A stretch of DNA of 64,000 bases from Riemerella anatipestifer. Lineage in GTDB: Bacteria > Bacteroidota > Bacteroidia > Flavobacteriales > Weeksellaceae. Location of the stretch: assembly GCF_009663465.1 (NCBI RefSeq), contig NZ_QXHU01000004.1, positions 16,462-80,461 of the forward strand. The letters run 5' to 3'. The position numbers and the translations under genes were made by a program. How positions within the stretch are numbered: position 1 is the first letter of the stretch; every line of letters starts with the position of its first letter. A model generated the notes under the pieces. The model searched no databases. It saw nothing but the letters and a program-made list of their open reading frames with translations, and had not been told where the DNA came from. Of this stretch, positions 45,356 through 54,340 are shown piece after piece.

Positions 45356-46222
45356 ATGAAACAATGGCTTCTGTTTATCTATCTAGCAACTTGTATCAGA
45401 GTGATGGCACAGGCGGATACGCTTTATGTTTATGGTCCAGGCGGTCCTTATGCACCCATAAATGAGGCGGCACAAATCTTTGCTAAAAGAAATAACCTAA
45501 ATATTAAGGTAACCAAAGGTCCATTTTCGCAATGGAAAGATAAGGCACGAAACAATGCCCATTTAATTTATAGTGGAGCAGAGTTTATGATGACCCAGTT
45601 CATTTCAGAGTTAGGAAATGTGCAGCAGCAGACCGTTTATCCTCTTTATTTGAGGAAATCTGGGCTTATCGTAAGAAAAGGAAATCCTAAGAACATTAAA
45701 ACTTTAAAAGATTTAATGAAACCCGAACTTAGAATAATGGTAGTTAATGGGGCAGGACTTACGGGAGTATGGGAAGATATTGCGGGGAAAACACAAGATA
45801 TAGAGGTGCTAAGGAAGATTAGAAAAAACATTGTCCTATTTGCTGAAAATAGCGGACAGGCTCAAAGTTTTTGGGCGAAAGACCCTAGCATAGATATCTG
45901 GGTTTCTTGGAATATTTGGCAAAAAAATAACAACGGGAGTGCTGATTTTGTATCTTTGGAAGATAGATATACCACTTATAGAGATTGTGGGATAGCTCTT
46001 ACAGCCTACGGAGAGGCTAATCCTAAAGCCTTAGAGTTCTATCAATTTCTAAAAGGTAAAGAGGTACAAGCCCTTTTTGAAAAGCAAGGTTGGATAGAAC
46101 GAAACCCATCTGCCCAGAAAAAAAAGGAAGATAGGAAACCTCAAAAGGTATATTCCCGAAAAGAAAAGCTATCTTCCTTAAAGCAAAAGAAAGAAGGTTT
46201 ATTGATAAATCATCAGTCCTAA
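45356..46222 (+). CDS. periplasmic substrate-binding protein, AcfC-like
   Basis: A 288-residue exported protein, signal peptide ending CIRVMAQ. It has the type 2 periplasmic binding fold: LYVYGPGGPYAPINEAAQIF, LIYSGAEFMMTQFI, YLRKSGLIVRKGNPKNIKTL and DLMKPELRIMVVNGAGLTG. The YGPGGP opening matches the AcfC/ModA-like proteins. No permease or ATPase gene is adjacent. The C-terminal 35 residues are strongly basic (KKKEDRKPQKVYSRKEK), unusual for this family. Confidence 0.8.
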   Translation: MKQWLLFIYLATCIRVMAQADTLYVYGPGGPYAPINEAAQIFAKRNNLNIKVTKGPFSQWKDKARNNAHLIYSGAEFMMTQFISELGNVQQQTVYPLYLRKSGLIVRKGNPKNIKTLKDLMKPELRIMVVNGAGLTGVWEDIAGKTQDIEVLRKIRKNIVLFAENSGQAQSFWAKDPSIDIWVSWNIWQKNNNGSADFVSLEDRYTTYRDCGIALTAYGEANPKALEFYQFLKGKEVQALFEKQGWIERNPSAQKKKEDRKPQKVYSRKEKLSSLKQKKEGLLINHQS

Positions 46223-46290
46223 AATAAAAGGTAGATAGATTTCGTAAAAATAAAGAAGAAATAGAGAAACAAATTATAAAATATAAAGAT

Positions 46291-46602
46291 ATGGCAACAA
46301 AATCTTACGCAGAACGCATCACAAAAGTAAAATTGATGCTAGATGCTATGACACAGAACAAGTCAGACCTTCCTAAAAAGCTAGATGACGACTACATCAG
46401 CCAGATGCAAACTCTAAAAGACAAAATAGAGGTTCTGAATACCGAACAAGAGAAGCTCAAAGCAGATTTAAAATCTAAAACAGAGGCCCTTAATAAAGAG
46501 ATAAGTGCCTTAGACAAACTTTATAGCGAAGCCAAAAAGCGGATTAAACTAGATTTTGAACAAACACGCTGGATTGCATTTGGGATAGAAGACAAAAGAT
46601 AA
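46291..46602 (+). CDS. coiled-coil protein, unknown
   Basis: A 103-residue hydrophilic protein. Residues 30-85 are a long coiled coil (QMQTLKDKIEVLNTEQEKL, DLKSKTEALNKEISALDKL). No signal peptide. The tail FEQTRWIAFGIEDKR is well ordered. I do not recognise a family. Same strand and close spacing (68 and 20 bases) to both neighbours suggest the suf operon message. Confidence 0.65.
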   Translation: MATKSYAERITKVKLMLDAMTQNKSDLPKKLDDDYISQMQTLKDKIEVLNTEQEKLKADLKSKTEALNKEISALDKLYSEAKKRIKLDFEQTRWIAFGIEDKR

Positions 46603-46622
46603 CTTAGACCTAAAAAATCAAA

Positions 46623-47354
46623 ATGAGAAAGTACATCATAAACGGTATTTTAGCCTTGGGGCTATTGTCTTTTGGGGCTTGTAATAAATCCGAAAAAACA
46701 GCCCAAAATCACCCCGCCGAAGGGCAAGCCATAGATACTATAATCTCTACACCAGATGAAATGTATCAAGGCGTACTCCCTTGTGCCGATTGCGAGGGTA
46801 TTTTTACCACCATTACTTTGGCTCCAGACCAAACCTTTGATAAAACCGACTATTACTTAGGTAAAAATGAATATTTCACCGAAGAAGGCTCCTACACCGT
46901 AGATGCTTCCACGGGGATTTATGCGTTATCTTCTAACAATGACAAGGCTACTCAATATTATCAAAGGGAAGAAGGTAAGTTAGTCCTTTTAAACGATAAA
47001 AAGGAGAAAAACACAGGAGCTAATGCTCATACTTATGAGTTAGAACAACTTTCTAACGATGATTACCACTTTACCCCAACTCCCGTGGAGGGCTTCCTCA
47101 TCATAGGGCACGAGGTGAGCTCTTTCAGACCAGCCAATTCGGCTAAAGTCTATTGGATAGAAGACCCTTCGGGCGAGTTACAGAAGAGATATGAAGCAAT
47201 AGTAAAGGATAAAAAGACACCTTACTTTCCTGTAAAGGCAAATTTGGTTTTAGAAAAAGATACCAAAAAAGCGGAGGGCTTTGCCGAAGATTATGATGGG
47301 GTAGTAGTAGTGAAGAAACTACTAGATTTAAAGCTGATTTCTGTGGGAAATTAG
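46623..47354 (+). CDS. NlpE-like copper resistance lipoprotein
   Basis: A 243-residue outer-membrane lipoprotein, lipobox FGAC (Cys20). The N-terminal domain has the NlpE pattern GVLPCADCEGIFTTITLAPD with the CxxC pair, followed by TYYLGKNEYFTEEGSYT-type strand order. NlpE senses envelope stress and copper. The C-terminal 110 residues (TPTPVEGFLIIGHEVSSFRP) resemble a second domain with a repeat of unknown role. Confidence 0.8.
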   Translation: MRKYIINGILALGLLSFGACNKSEKTAQNHPAEGQAIDTIISTPDEMYQGVLPCADCEGIFTTITLAPDQTFDKTDYYLGKNEYFTEEGSYTVDASTGIYALSSNNDKATQYYQREEGKLVLLNDKKEKNTGANAHTYELEQLSNDDYHFTPTPVEGFLIIGHEVSSFRPANSAKVYWIEDPSGELQKRYEAIVKDKKTPYFPVKANLVLEKDTKKAEGFAEDYDGVVVVKKLLDLKLISVGN

Positions 47355-47409
47355 GATAGGAAAGACGATGATAATTAAATAAACAAAAATTAAATTAAAA
47401 CATTACATT

Positions 47410-47817
47410 ATGAAAAAAGTAGCGTTATGGTTAGCATTCCTATTTACGGGAATTCTTTTCGCACAAGAAGTCAAGTATCAGTTGTCTAGTCATATTTTAG
47501 ACATTACTCAAGGAAAACCAGCTCCAGGAGTAAGCATTACCTTGTCTAAACAAAATAAAAATGGTGTTTGGGTAAAGGTAGATGAAAAGGTAACAGATGA
47601 AAACGGGAGGATTAAGAATTTTCTAAAAGAAGAAAAAGGAGTAAGCCATCAGGGGATATACAAACTTACCTATCATACTACACCGTATTTTGAGAAGTTA
47701 GGGCAGCAGAGTTTTTATCCGTTTGTAGAGGTTGTTTTTGAGCTAAAGGACAACAGCCACTATCATGTACCTATTACCTTAAGCCCTTACGGATATTCTA
47801 CTTATAGAGGGAACTAA
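47410..47817 (+). CDS. hiuH: 5-hydroxyisourate hydrolase, exported
   Basis: HIU hydrolase converts 5-hydroxyisourate in uric acid breakdown; it is a transthyretin-like tetramer. The conserved opening is SSHILDITQGKPAPGVSITL, KVTDENGRI and the C-terminal YRGN (YRGS in most members). A signal peptide MKKVALWLAFLFTGILFAQ is present, so the enzyme is periplasmic. No other urate gene is nearby. The last residue, Asn instead of Ser, could alter the active-site tetrapeptide. Confidence 0.88.
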   Translation: MKKVALWLAFLFTGILFAQEVKYQLSSHILDITQGKPAPGVSITLSKQNKNGVWVKVDEKVTDENGRIKNFLKEEKGVSHQGIYKLTYHTTPYFEKLGQQSFYPFVEVVFELKDNSHYHVPITLSPYGYSTYRGN

Positions 47818-47872
47818 AACAAAGAGCAGAAGCTCATTAGAAAAGTTAATCCTTACTTCAATATTGCAGATT

Positions 47873-48379
47873 ATGAAAAAAAGTATAATGGTTTTAGTAG
47901 GTTTATTGTTGGTTCAGTTTTCTTTAGCACAATATACCGAACAAGGGACTTCGCTCAATCAAGAGGGAGCTTTAGAACTGGCAAAGCAAGCCCACATAGA
48001 AGCTCGTAAATTAGGTAAAAAGGTATCCGTAGCAGTCCTAAACAATTCGGGGGTAAGTCTTTTATTATTGAAAGGCGACCAAGTAGGACCTCATAATACC
48101 GAAGCCTCTAGGAGAAAGGCTTATACTTCGCTTTCCACCAAAACCCCTAGTTTTGAGTTGATGCAGAAGGCAGCCAGTAATCCTACGGCACAAAACTTAA
48201 ATACTTTGCCAGAGCTTCTACTTTTAGGAGGAGGCGTACCCGTTTGGAAAGATGGGGAGCTGATTGGGAGTCTAGGGGTTTCTGGAGCTGGTGGTGGAGA
48301 GCAAGACCATAATGTGGCCAAGAAGGCGGTTGAGAATATGGGCTACGAGATAACCAATATAAAAATTAACAATAAATAA
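47873..48379 (+). CDS. heme-binding/GlcG-type DUF336 protein, exported
   Basis: A 168-residue protein with signal peptide ending FSLAQ. The core matches the GlcG/HbpS family: [50 protein letters not shown] and [20 protein letters not shown]. Members bind heme or cobalamin or act as sensors; exact ligand not known. The ATG at 47873 is preferred to a TTG at 47864. It lies 14 bases before sufC. Confidence 0.85.
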   Translation: MKKSIMVLVGLLLVQFSLAQYTEQGTSLNQEGALELAKQAHIEARKLGKKVSVAVLNNSGVSLLLLKGDQVGPHNTEASRRKAYTSLSTKTPSFELMQKAASNPTAQNLNTLPELLLLGGGVPVWKDGELIGSLGVSGAGGGEQDHNVAKKAVENMGYEITNIKINNK

Positions 48380-48393
48380 AATTATATATAGAA

Positions 48394-49134
48394 ATGTTAA
48401 ATATAAAAAACTTATATGCTAGGATAGAGGACGGAGCGGAAATCCTTAAAGGGATTAACTTAGAAATAAAACCAGGCGAGGTACACGCCATTATGGGACC
48501 TAACGGAGCTGGGAAATCTACCCTTTCTTCTGTAATTGCAGGAAAGGAAGACTACGAAGTTACCGATGGAGAAATCCTTTTTGAAGGGGAAAATATAGTA
48601 GAAGATGCTCCAGAAGAGAGAGCTCATAAGGGGATTTTCCTTTCGTTCCAGTATCCAGTAGAGATACCGGGGGTTTCGGTAACCAATTTCATCAAGGCAG
48701 CCATCAACGAAACCAGAAAGGCTAACGGACTGGAGGATATGCCTGCGAAAGAAATGTTGGCACTTATCCGTGAAAAATCCGAGCTTTTAGGGATAAAGAA
48801 AGATTTTCTTTCTCGTTCTCTTAACGAGGGTTTCTCTGGAGGAGAAAAGAAAAGAAACGAGATTTTCCAAATGATGATGCTTAATCCTAAACTGGCCATC
48901 TTAGATGAAACCGATTCGGGGCTAGATATTGATGCGTTAAGAATTGTGTCCGAAGGGGTTAATCATTTCAAAAATGAGGGAAATGCCGTGCTTCTAATCA
49001 CTCATTATCAGAGATTGCTTAACTACATTCAGCCAGATTTTGTACACGTATTGGCGGACGGTAAGATTATTAAAACAGGAGATAAAACTTTAGCACTGGA
49101 GTTAGAGGAGAAAGGGTACGATTGGCTACTCTAA
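48394..49134 (+). CDS. sufC: Fe-S cluster assembly ATPase SufC
   Basis: SufC is the ABC-type ATPase that drives the SufBCD scaffold. The 246-residue protein has Walker [10 protein letters not shown], the ABC signature in [15 protein letters not shown] and Walker [15 protein letters not shown], followed by the SufC-specific ending [16 protein letters not shown]. It is the first of the sufCD pair. Confidence 0.96.
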   Translation: MLNIKNLYARIEDGAEILKGINLEIKPGEVHAIMGPNGAGKSTLSSVIAGKEDYEVTDGEILFEGENIVEDAPEERAHKGIFLSFQYPVEIPGVSVTNFIKAAINETRKANGLEDMPAKEMLALIREKSELLGIKKDFLSRSLNEGFSGGEKKRNEIFQMMMLNPKLAILDETDSGLDIDALRIVSEGVNHFKNEGNAVLLITHYQRLLNYIQPDFVHVLADGKIIKTGDKTLALELEEKGYDWLL

Positions 49135-49249
49135 TCAATCCAAAACTTTTAAAAGTTTATAAGTTGTGTAAATCTATTAGTAGGTTTATCAATATAAAAA
49201 TAAATGGTAAGGCACAACAGTCTTACTTAATTAGTCAAAAAAGATTTTT

Positions 49250-50530
49250 ATGTCATTATTTGAGAACATTAAAACACATTCTTCTTCACTTTCGGGGGAT
49301 AAATTAAATGCTTTGGAACGATTCTTAAGCAAAGGTTTTCCTTCCAAAAAAGATGAGGAATATAAATATACCAATCTAAAAGAAATTATAGAAAAACAAT
49401 ATCAGTTTTTACCACAAGAAGAACATCATATTTCTGAAGAGGAACTGAAAGCATTGCGTCTAGGAGAAGAAGATTTTGATTGGGTAGTGCTAGTTAACGG
49501 GAAATGGCGTCCAGAGCTTTCTAAGATTTCGGATAAAGATATTAAAGTACTTGCCTTAGACGAGGCACTTTCTAATGGAGAGAATGAGGCTTTGTTCCGT
49601 GCTTATTTTAATACTATTGCTAACGAGAGTTGGGCGTTTCCAAATCTTAATTTGGCATTCGCTCATTCGGGAGTAGCACTTTATGTGCCTAAAAATACGG
49701 TGGTAGAAAAGCCTATACATATTTTCTATATTTCACAAAATCAATCAGAAAATACGTTCTATAATCCGAGAAATATATTGGTGGTAGAAGCTGGTAGCCA
49801 GATAGAAGTGATAGAAAGTCATCATAATTTTGATGATTCGTTTACCTTTACCAATAGTCTTACTGAAATTTTTACTAAACCTAACGCTAAAGCAGATTGG
49901 CATAAGTTACAGAACGATACAGATACTTCGTATCTGGTAGACCATACTTTTGTGAAGCAAGAGAGGGATAGCTTAGCTACGGTAAATACTTTCTCTTTCG
50001 GAGGGAAGTTGGTGCGTAATAATTTAGATTTTATTCAGGAAGGAGAAAATATCAACTCTTTTATGAATGGAATTACCATTATTGGTAAAGACCAGTTAGT
50101 TGACCATCATACTGCAGTACACCATAATCAGCCTAATTGCGAAAGCTATCAGAACTACAAAGGAGTATTTAAGGATAATGCTCACGGAGTGTTTAATGGG
50201 AAAGTATTTGTAGATAAAATAGCTCAAAAAACCAATGCTTATCAGCAGAATAATAATATTTTACTAAGCGAGGGTGCTACGATAGATTCTAAACCACAGT
50301 TGGAGATTTTTGCAGACGATGTAAAATGTTCTCACGGTTGTACGGTAGGGCAGCTAAATGAAGATGCTTTGTTCTACCTTCGTGCTAGAGGAATTTCTAA
50401 AAATGAGGCACAGGCATTATTGCTTTACGCCTTTGCAAATGATGCAATGGAAAATATAGATATAGAACCTCTAAAACTAAAAATATCCAAGCTCTTAGCT
50501 GAAAAATTAGAAGTGAATATAGAGTTCTAA
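49250..50530 (+). CDS. sufD: Fe-S cluster assembly protein SufD
   Basis: SufD partners SufB in the scaffold complex. The 426-residue protein has KFPSKKDEEYKYTNL-type opening, the beta-helix core and the C-terminal block ADDVKCSHGCTVGQLNEDALFYLRARGI that is diagnostic for SufB/SufD. It ends the operon; no cysteine desulfurase (sufS) or sufE follows. Confidence 0.94.
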   Translation: MSLFENIKTHSSSLSGDKLNALERFLSKGFPSKKDEEYKYTNLKEIIEKQYQFLPQEEHHISEEELKALRLGEEDFDWVVLVNGKWRPELSKISDKDIKVLALDEALSNGENEALFRAYFNTIANESWAFPNLNLAFAHSGVALYVPKNTVVEKPIHIFYISQNQSENTFYNPRNILVVEAGSQIEVIESHHNFDDSFTFTNSLTEIFTKPNAKADWHKLQNDTDTSYLVDHTFVKQERDSLATVNTFSFGGKLVRNNLDFIQEGENINSFMNGITIIGKDQLVDHHTAVHHNQPNCESYQNYKGVFKDNAHGVFNGKVFVDKIAQKTNAYQQNNNILLSEGATIDSKPQLEIFADDVKCSHGCTVGQLNEDALFYLRARGISKNEAQALLLYAFANDAMENIDIEPLKLKISKLLAEKLEVNIEF

Positions 50531-50543
50531 AATAAACAAAGGT

Positions 50544-50573
50544 CTTATCAAAATATTTTGATAAGGCTTTTTT
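50544..50573 (+). terminator. terminator of the suf operon
   Basis: A perfect palindrome, CTTATCAAAAT followed at once by ATTTTGATAAG at 50544-50565, then six T. Confidence 0.8.
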
Positions 50574-50595
50574 CTAATAAGTATAAGAAACAAGA

Positions 50596-51123
50596 ATGGA
50601 CTTAAATAAAGTAGAATTTCACATAGATGCTTATAAAAGCCATGGGCAAATTTTAGATGCGGCATCTTTTGCGGTTAGAGCTTTTGGTTTAGAGCATTTT
50701 AATTTTGCAGGATTTGATTTTAGAGAGGAGATGGACGCTAGGTCTATTGTACTTACGACGGAGGGAGAACTGTCCCAGCCACAGAAAGTGAAAATACCTA
50801 AAAATCTTTTTAATTTTGATTTTAATTTAGTCCTTAACCTTTTGGCTCATGAGATGCTACATGTAAGACAAAAGGCACAGGAAACATTGGTAGAGGATAA
50901 AAATGAAAGAGAGTTTCAAGCCTATTACGAAACTTTATTCCATAAAATATTTCCTCAAATACCAGATGCACCAGACTTCAATAGAAAACAATTTGCTGAT
51001 AAAGCACTAGAGTACTACCGAAGAATGGGAGAAGGCTCGGCTTTACAAGAAAAATATGCTTCCCAAAAAGAAGAGGTAGAAACTCTTAAGAGAGAGCTTT
51101 TCCAAGAAAATAAAGACCTTTAA
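50596..51123 (+). CDS. protein with HExxH metal site, unknown
   Basis: A 175-residue cytoplasmic protein. The metallopeptidase-type motif HEMLH (85-89) sits in LVLNLLAHEMLHVRQKAQ and Glu105 in the following helix could be a third metal ligand, as in small SprT-like or gluzincin folds. I do not recognise the family, and the acidic C-terminal coiled coil (KEEVETLKRELFQ) suggests a partner protein. Its end overlaps the converging coaX gene by 38 bases. Confidence 0.6.
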   Translation: MDLNKVEFHIDAYKSHGQILDAASFAVRAFGLEHFNFAGFDFREEMDARSIVLTTEGELSQPQKVKIPKNLFNFDFNLVLNLLAHEMLHVRQKAQETLVEDKNEREFQAYYETLFHKIFPQIPDAPDFNRKQFADKALEYYRRMGEGSALQEKYASQKEEVETLKRELFQENKDL

Positions 51124-51847
51124 GGGTATGCAACCTATCGGCTATATGGATTTTGTCTGATAAAGGCTTATAGACATGAGAAACCCCACCTGTAGCTATC
51201 ACAAGAGCATCTTCTCCTATTTCTCGGTTAATTCTTTCTATAAAACCTTCTACCATACCTAGATATCCATACACCATACCGCTTTGCATACAACTTACAG
51301 TATCTAATCCTAGAACGGATTTAGGTGCTTGTAGTTCTATTTCTGGGAGCTGTGCAGTATCCTGTATTAAACTCTTGAGAGAGGTGATAATTCCAGGAGC
51401 AATAATAGCTCCTAAAGTTTCGCCATTGTGAGAAATACAACTAGCCGTAAGAGCTGTTCCAAAATCAAAAATTATTTTAGATTTATTAGGGTAAAGGTGA
51501 TGAGCTGCAACTAAATTTGCATAGATGTCGGTACCCATTTGCTTGGATTTTGGTTCAACTTCAGAAGGGGTATTCCTGTCTACCAAAATAGGCTTTAGCT
51601 GGTGTATCTTTTCTAATGCCCTTACAATGTCGTTGGTCATCTGTGGTACAACAGAGCCTATTATCAGTTGGTCTATTTCTTTGGGCTTTATGTTGTAAGA
51701 TTGATAATGCATCAAAAACTGGACAAAGAGTTCGTCTTTAGTTCGGTAGGGCTTAGTATTGATGACCCACGAGAGGTTACATTCCTCATTATTAAATAAA
51801 CCAAAACGGATATTGGTATTTCCTATGTTGACTACAATGGTTTTCAT
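51086..51847 (-). CDS. coaX: type III pantothenate kinase
   Basis: CoaX phosphorylates pantothenate, the first step of coenzyme A synthesis. The 253-residue protein has the opening MKTIVVNIGNTNIRFGLF with the ATP-binding GNTN, the middle GTDIYANLVAAHHLYP and FDFGTALTASCI, and the C-terminal VIATGGVSHV. Its 3' end overlaps the HExxH protein gene on the other strand. The M1 peptidase gene lies 27 bases upstream on the same strand. Confidence 0.93.
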   Translation of the reverse strand: MKTIVVNIGNTNIRFGLFNNEECNLSWVINTKPYRTKDELFVQFLMHYQSYNIKPKEIDQLIIGSVVPQMTNDIVRALEKIHQLKPILVDRNTPSEVEPKSKQMGTDIYANLVAAHHLYPNKSKIIFDFGTALTASCISHNGETLGAIIAPGIITSLKSLIQDTAQLPEIELQAPKSVLGLDTVSCMQSGMVYGYLGMVEGFIERINREIGEDALVIATGGVSHVYKPLSDKIHIADRLHTLKGLYFLGKALS

Positions 51848-51874
51848 AATGGTGATTATTTTTCAGCAGAGAAA

Positions 51875-53737
51875 TTATTTTACTTCTAAAAAGTTATCTT
51901 CTGGATTTACATCTGCCAGTCTCTGTGAAAAATCAATACCTAGAGCAGAAATTTGGTCTTTAGTAAAAGGTATTTCAAAAGTATATTCTAAGGAAGTCCA
52001 ATTCCAATAATCTAAGGTAGTGAACTTTCCTAAAAAATCTGACTTTTTAGGAGTTCTCATCATATTTAATGGGATATGGTAAGAGGTTATCTTTTTATCT
52101 TTGGTAAGTACTCCAAAATCTATAGGCATGGGAACTCCGCCTTTGTTTACTAAAGTAATGGTGGTAGAATTAGTATTGTATTTTACTTCTTTTATGGCAT
52201 AGTCTATGGTTTTGGTAGTGTTAATCCAGTAGTGTTTAAACCATTTTAAATCCATACCAGATATTTTTTGAGCAATATGGAGAAAATCTCTATCGGTAGG
52301 GTGTTTTAGATGCCATTCATCATAGTATTTTAGTAGTGTTGTTTTTAGGAGATCTTCTCCCATAATATAGCCTAGCTGAACAAGAAAAAGTTCTCCTTTA
52401 GTATAGGACGCTACGGAGTAGGCTGTGCCGTCGTCGTGATGGTCAGCAAACCAAACAGCAGGTTCTTCTTTTCCTGTTTTTACAAACTTTCTATAACCAT
52501 CTAAAGCACCTACAAAAGGGTTTGGCCAAGCCTCTTTAGGAGGGAAAAGCTGATACATAGCAAAGTCTTCGGCGTAAGAAGTAAAACCTTCGTCTAGCCA
52601 AGGTGTGGTACTTTCGTTGGTTGCTAACATCTGCTGATACCAAGAGTGTGCACCTTCGTGAGCCATTAGCCCAACTAGGCTTTCTAAACTTTTGGCTTCT
52701 CCTAATATCATAGTACACATACCATACTCCATACCACCATCGCCACCTTGAACGAACGAATAGCTAGGGTACACATAGCGACCGAAGTTAGCATTCATGA
52801 TTTGAAAAAACTTATTAACATAAGGTTTGGCTTGTTTCCAGTATTCGGTTTTTTCATTTTTTTGATAAACGAAATAGACTTTTGGCCCATCAGGTACGAT
52901 AAATTCTTCTACGGAATAATCTGGGTCTGCTGCCCAAGCAAAGTCTAGAATATTCTTTGCTGTCCAATTCCAAGTTGCTTTACCATTAGCATCTGTTTTA
53001 GGTTTAGATTGCAAAGAGTAGCCTTTAACTTCGGTAGGGTTTGTAAGTGTTCCACCAGCACCTATAACATAGCTAGGGTCTATTTTGATATTGATGTTAT
53101 AATCCGAAAAAGGAGCGTGAAATTCTCTCCCAATATAATCAAAAGTTGCCCAGCCATCGTAGTCGTATTCCGCTAGTTTGGGATACCATTGGGTCATGGT
53201 CATTTCTACACCTTCTCGGTTTTGTCTTCCTGCTCTTCGGATTTGATAAGGGATATTAGCGTTCCAATCCATAGTGAATGTTGTCGTAGAGTTTGGCTTT
53301 ATAGGTTGATTTAGATAAACTTTCATAATGGTTCCCTGAACTTCAAACTGGAGTTCTTTTCCATTTTGTTTAATCCAATTTACTTTTTGGTTGCCTTCTT
53401 TCCCTTCGGGAATAGAAGCTAATCTAGAAACTACTTTTCCTGCTTTATTTTTTTCTACCAGTCTTTTATCGGCATTATCGCCTTGGTTTCTCACTCTTTC
53501 ATCCATCATAGAGTTTGGTTTAAAGGCATTCCAATAGAGATGAAAGTAAACTTCCTTTAGCTCATCAGGAGAATTGTTGGTATAAGTAATGGACTGCTTG
53601 CCGTGGTAAGTGTAGTTATTAACATCTACATCTATATCCATATTGTAGCTAGCGTGTTGTTGGTAGTATTTACCTTTTTGTGCATATCCCAACGAGGTTA
53701 AAAAAAGAGATAGTGATAGAAAAAAATATTTTTTCAT
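51875..53737 (-). CDS. M1 family metallopeptidase
   Basis: A 620-residue exported aminopeptidase, signal peptide ending LGYAQ. The zinc site is HEGAH (360-364) with Glu383, that is HExxH-x18-E. Substrate-binding GMEYG (the GAMEN position) lies at 335-339 after GGDGG. Family M1 enzymes take residues from peptide N-termini. A promoter -7 match is seen upstream. Confidence 0.95.
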   Translation of the reverse strand: MKKYFFLSLSLFLTSLGYAQKGKYYQQHASYNMDIDVDVNNYTYHGKQSITYTNNSPDELKEVYFHLYWNAFKPNSMMDERVRNQGDNADKRLVEKNKAGKVVSRLASIPEGKEGNQKVNWIKQNGKELQFEVQGTIMKVYLNQPIKPNSTTTFTMDWNANIPYQIRRAGRQNREGVEMTMTQWYPKLAEYDYDGWATFDYIGREFHAPFSDYNINIKIDPSYVIGAGGTLTNPTEVKGYSLQSKPKTDANGKATWNWTAKNILDFAWAADPDYSVEEFIVPDGPKVYFVYQKNEKTEYWKQAKPYVNKFFQIMNANFGRYVYPSYSFVQGGDGGMEYGMCTMILGEAKSLESLVGLMAHEGAHSWYQQMLATNESTTPWLDEGFTSYAEDFAMYQLFPPKEAWPNPFVGALDGYRKFVKTGKEEPAVWFADHHDDGTAYSVASYTKGELFLVQLGYIMGEDLLKTTLLKYYDEWHLKHPTDRDFLHIAQKISGMDLKWFKHYWINTTKTIDYAIKEVKYNTNSTTITLVNKGGVPMPIDFGVLTKDKKITSYHIPLNMMRTPKKSDFLGKFTTLDYWNWTSLEYTFEIPFTKDQISALGIDFSQRLADVNPEDNFLEVK

Positions 53738-53759
53738 TTTTCCGATAATTTTTAGTCTT

Positions 53760-53767
53760 CAAATATA
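53760..53767 (-). promoter_or_regulatory. candidate -7 element of the M1 peptidase gene
   Basis: On the minus strand TATATTTG (53767 to 53760) fits TAnnTTTG, 23 bases before the ATG. No TTG at standard spacing. Confidence 0.4.
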
Positions 53768-53790
53768 ACAAAATCTCATTTATTCATTAT

Positions 53791-53824
53791 TTGAATGGAT
53801 TTTTAGTGAAAAAAGGTAACTTTG
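53791..53824 (+). promoter_or_regulatory. promoter of the 53.9 kb gene
   Basis: TTG 53791-53793, 23 bases, TAACTTTG 53817-53824, 32 bases before the ATG. Confidence 0.5.
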
Positions 53825-53856
53825 CACGCGTAATAAAGACAACAAAATATTAAATT

Positions 53857-54213
53857 ATGGCTACAGAACAAGAGCTTTGGAGTAGGGTGGAACAGTTTTT
53901 TGTAGAGCATTTTCAGAGTGAACAAAATCCGCCATTGGAAACGATGTTATTTCTTATAGGCGTTCAGGAATTGGGTGGTGGAAAACAAAAATATACCAAA
54001 GATGATAAACTAAATCTTCTCCATATAGCGGTGTGTAGGCTGTTGGAGCCGTTTGGTTATTATAAATTTAAAGAGTACGATGTGGAAGGTTGGCCTCACT
54101 ACGAGGAGCTAGAGCCTTTACCCGAGCTAAAACCTAATGAGCAAAGTATTCTGATGAAAAAAGCGATTATACAATACTTTATAGATGAAAATTTGCTAGA
54201 ACAAGAAAGTTAG
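53857..54213 (+). CDS. conserved small protein, unknown
   Basis: A 118-residue hydrophilic, probably cytoplasmic protein without signal peptide. Features visible are a helical N-terminus (LWSRVEQFFVEHF), a glycine stretch LGGGKQKYTKDDKL and an aromatic acidic middle FGYYKFKEYDVEGWPHYEELEPLPEL. I do not recognise the family. It has its own promoter and a terminator behind it. Confidence 0.65.
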   Translation: MATEQELWSRVEQFFVEHFQSEQNPPLETMLFLIGVQELGGGKQKYTKDDKLNLLHIAVCRLLEPFGYYKFKEYDVEGWPHYEELEPLPELKPNEQSILMKKAIIQYFIDENLLEQES

Positions 54214-54241
54214 AGGTGCGAAACTCATAATAATCTGTTAA

Positions 54242-54290
54242 AAAACTCGTTTTTAAGATAAAATTTCTAAAAAACGAGTTTTATTGTTTT
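54242..54290 (+). terminator. terminator of the 53.9 kb gene
   Basis: AAAACTCGTTTTT (54242-54254) pairs perfectly with its complement at 54270-54282 and is followed by ATTG and a T run. Confidence 0.75.
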
Positions 54291-54340
54291 TTTGTTGATA
54301 AGAAATATTTAATTTTAACATCTGAAAAATAACCTGAAAA

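Noticed and set aside
49122..49307. 61-codon frame between sufC and sufD
   Set aside because: It overlaps both suf genes in another frame and has no family features.
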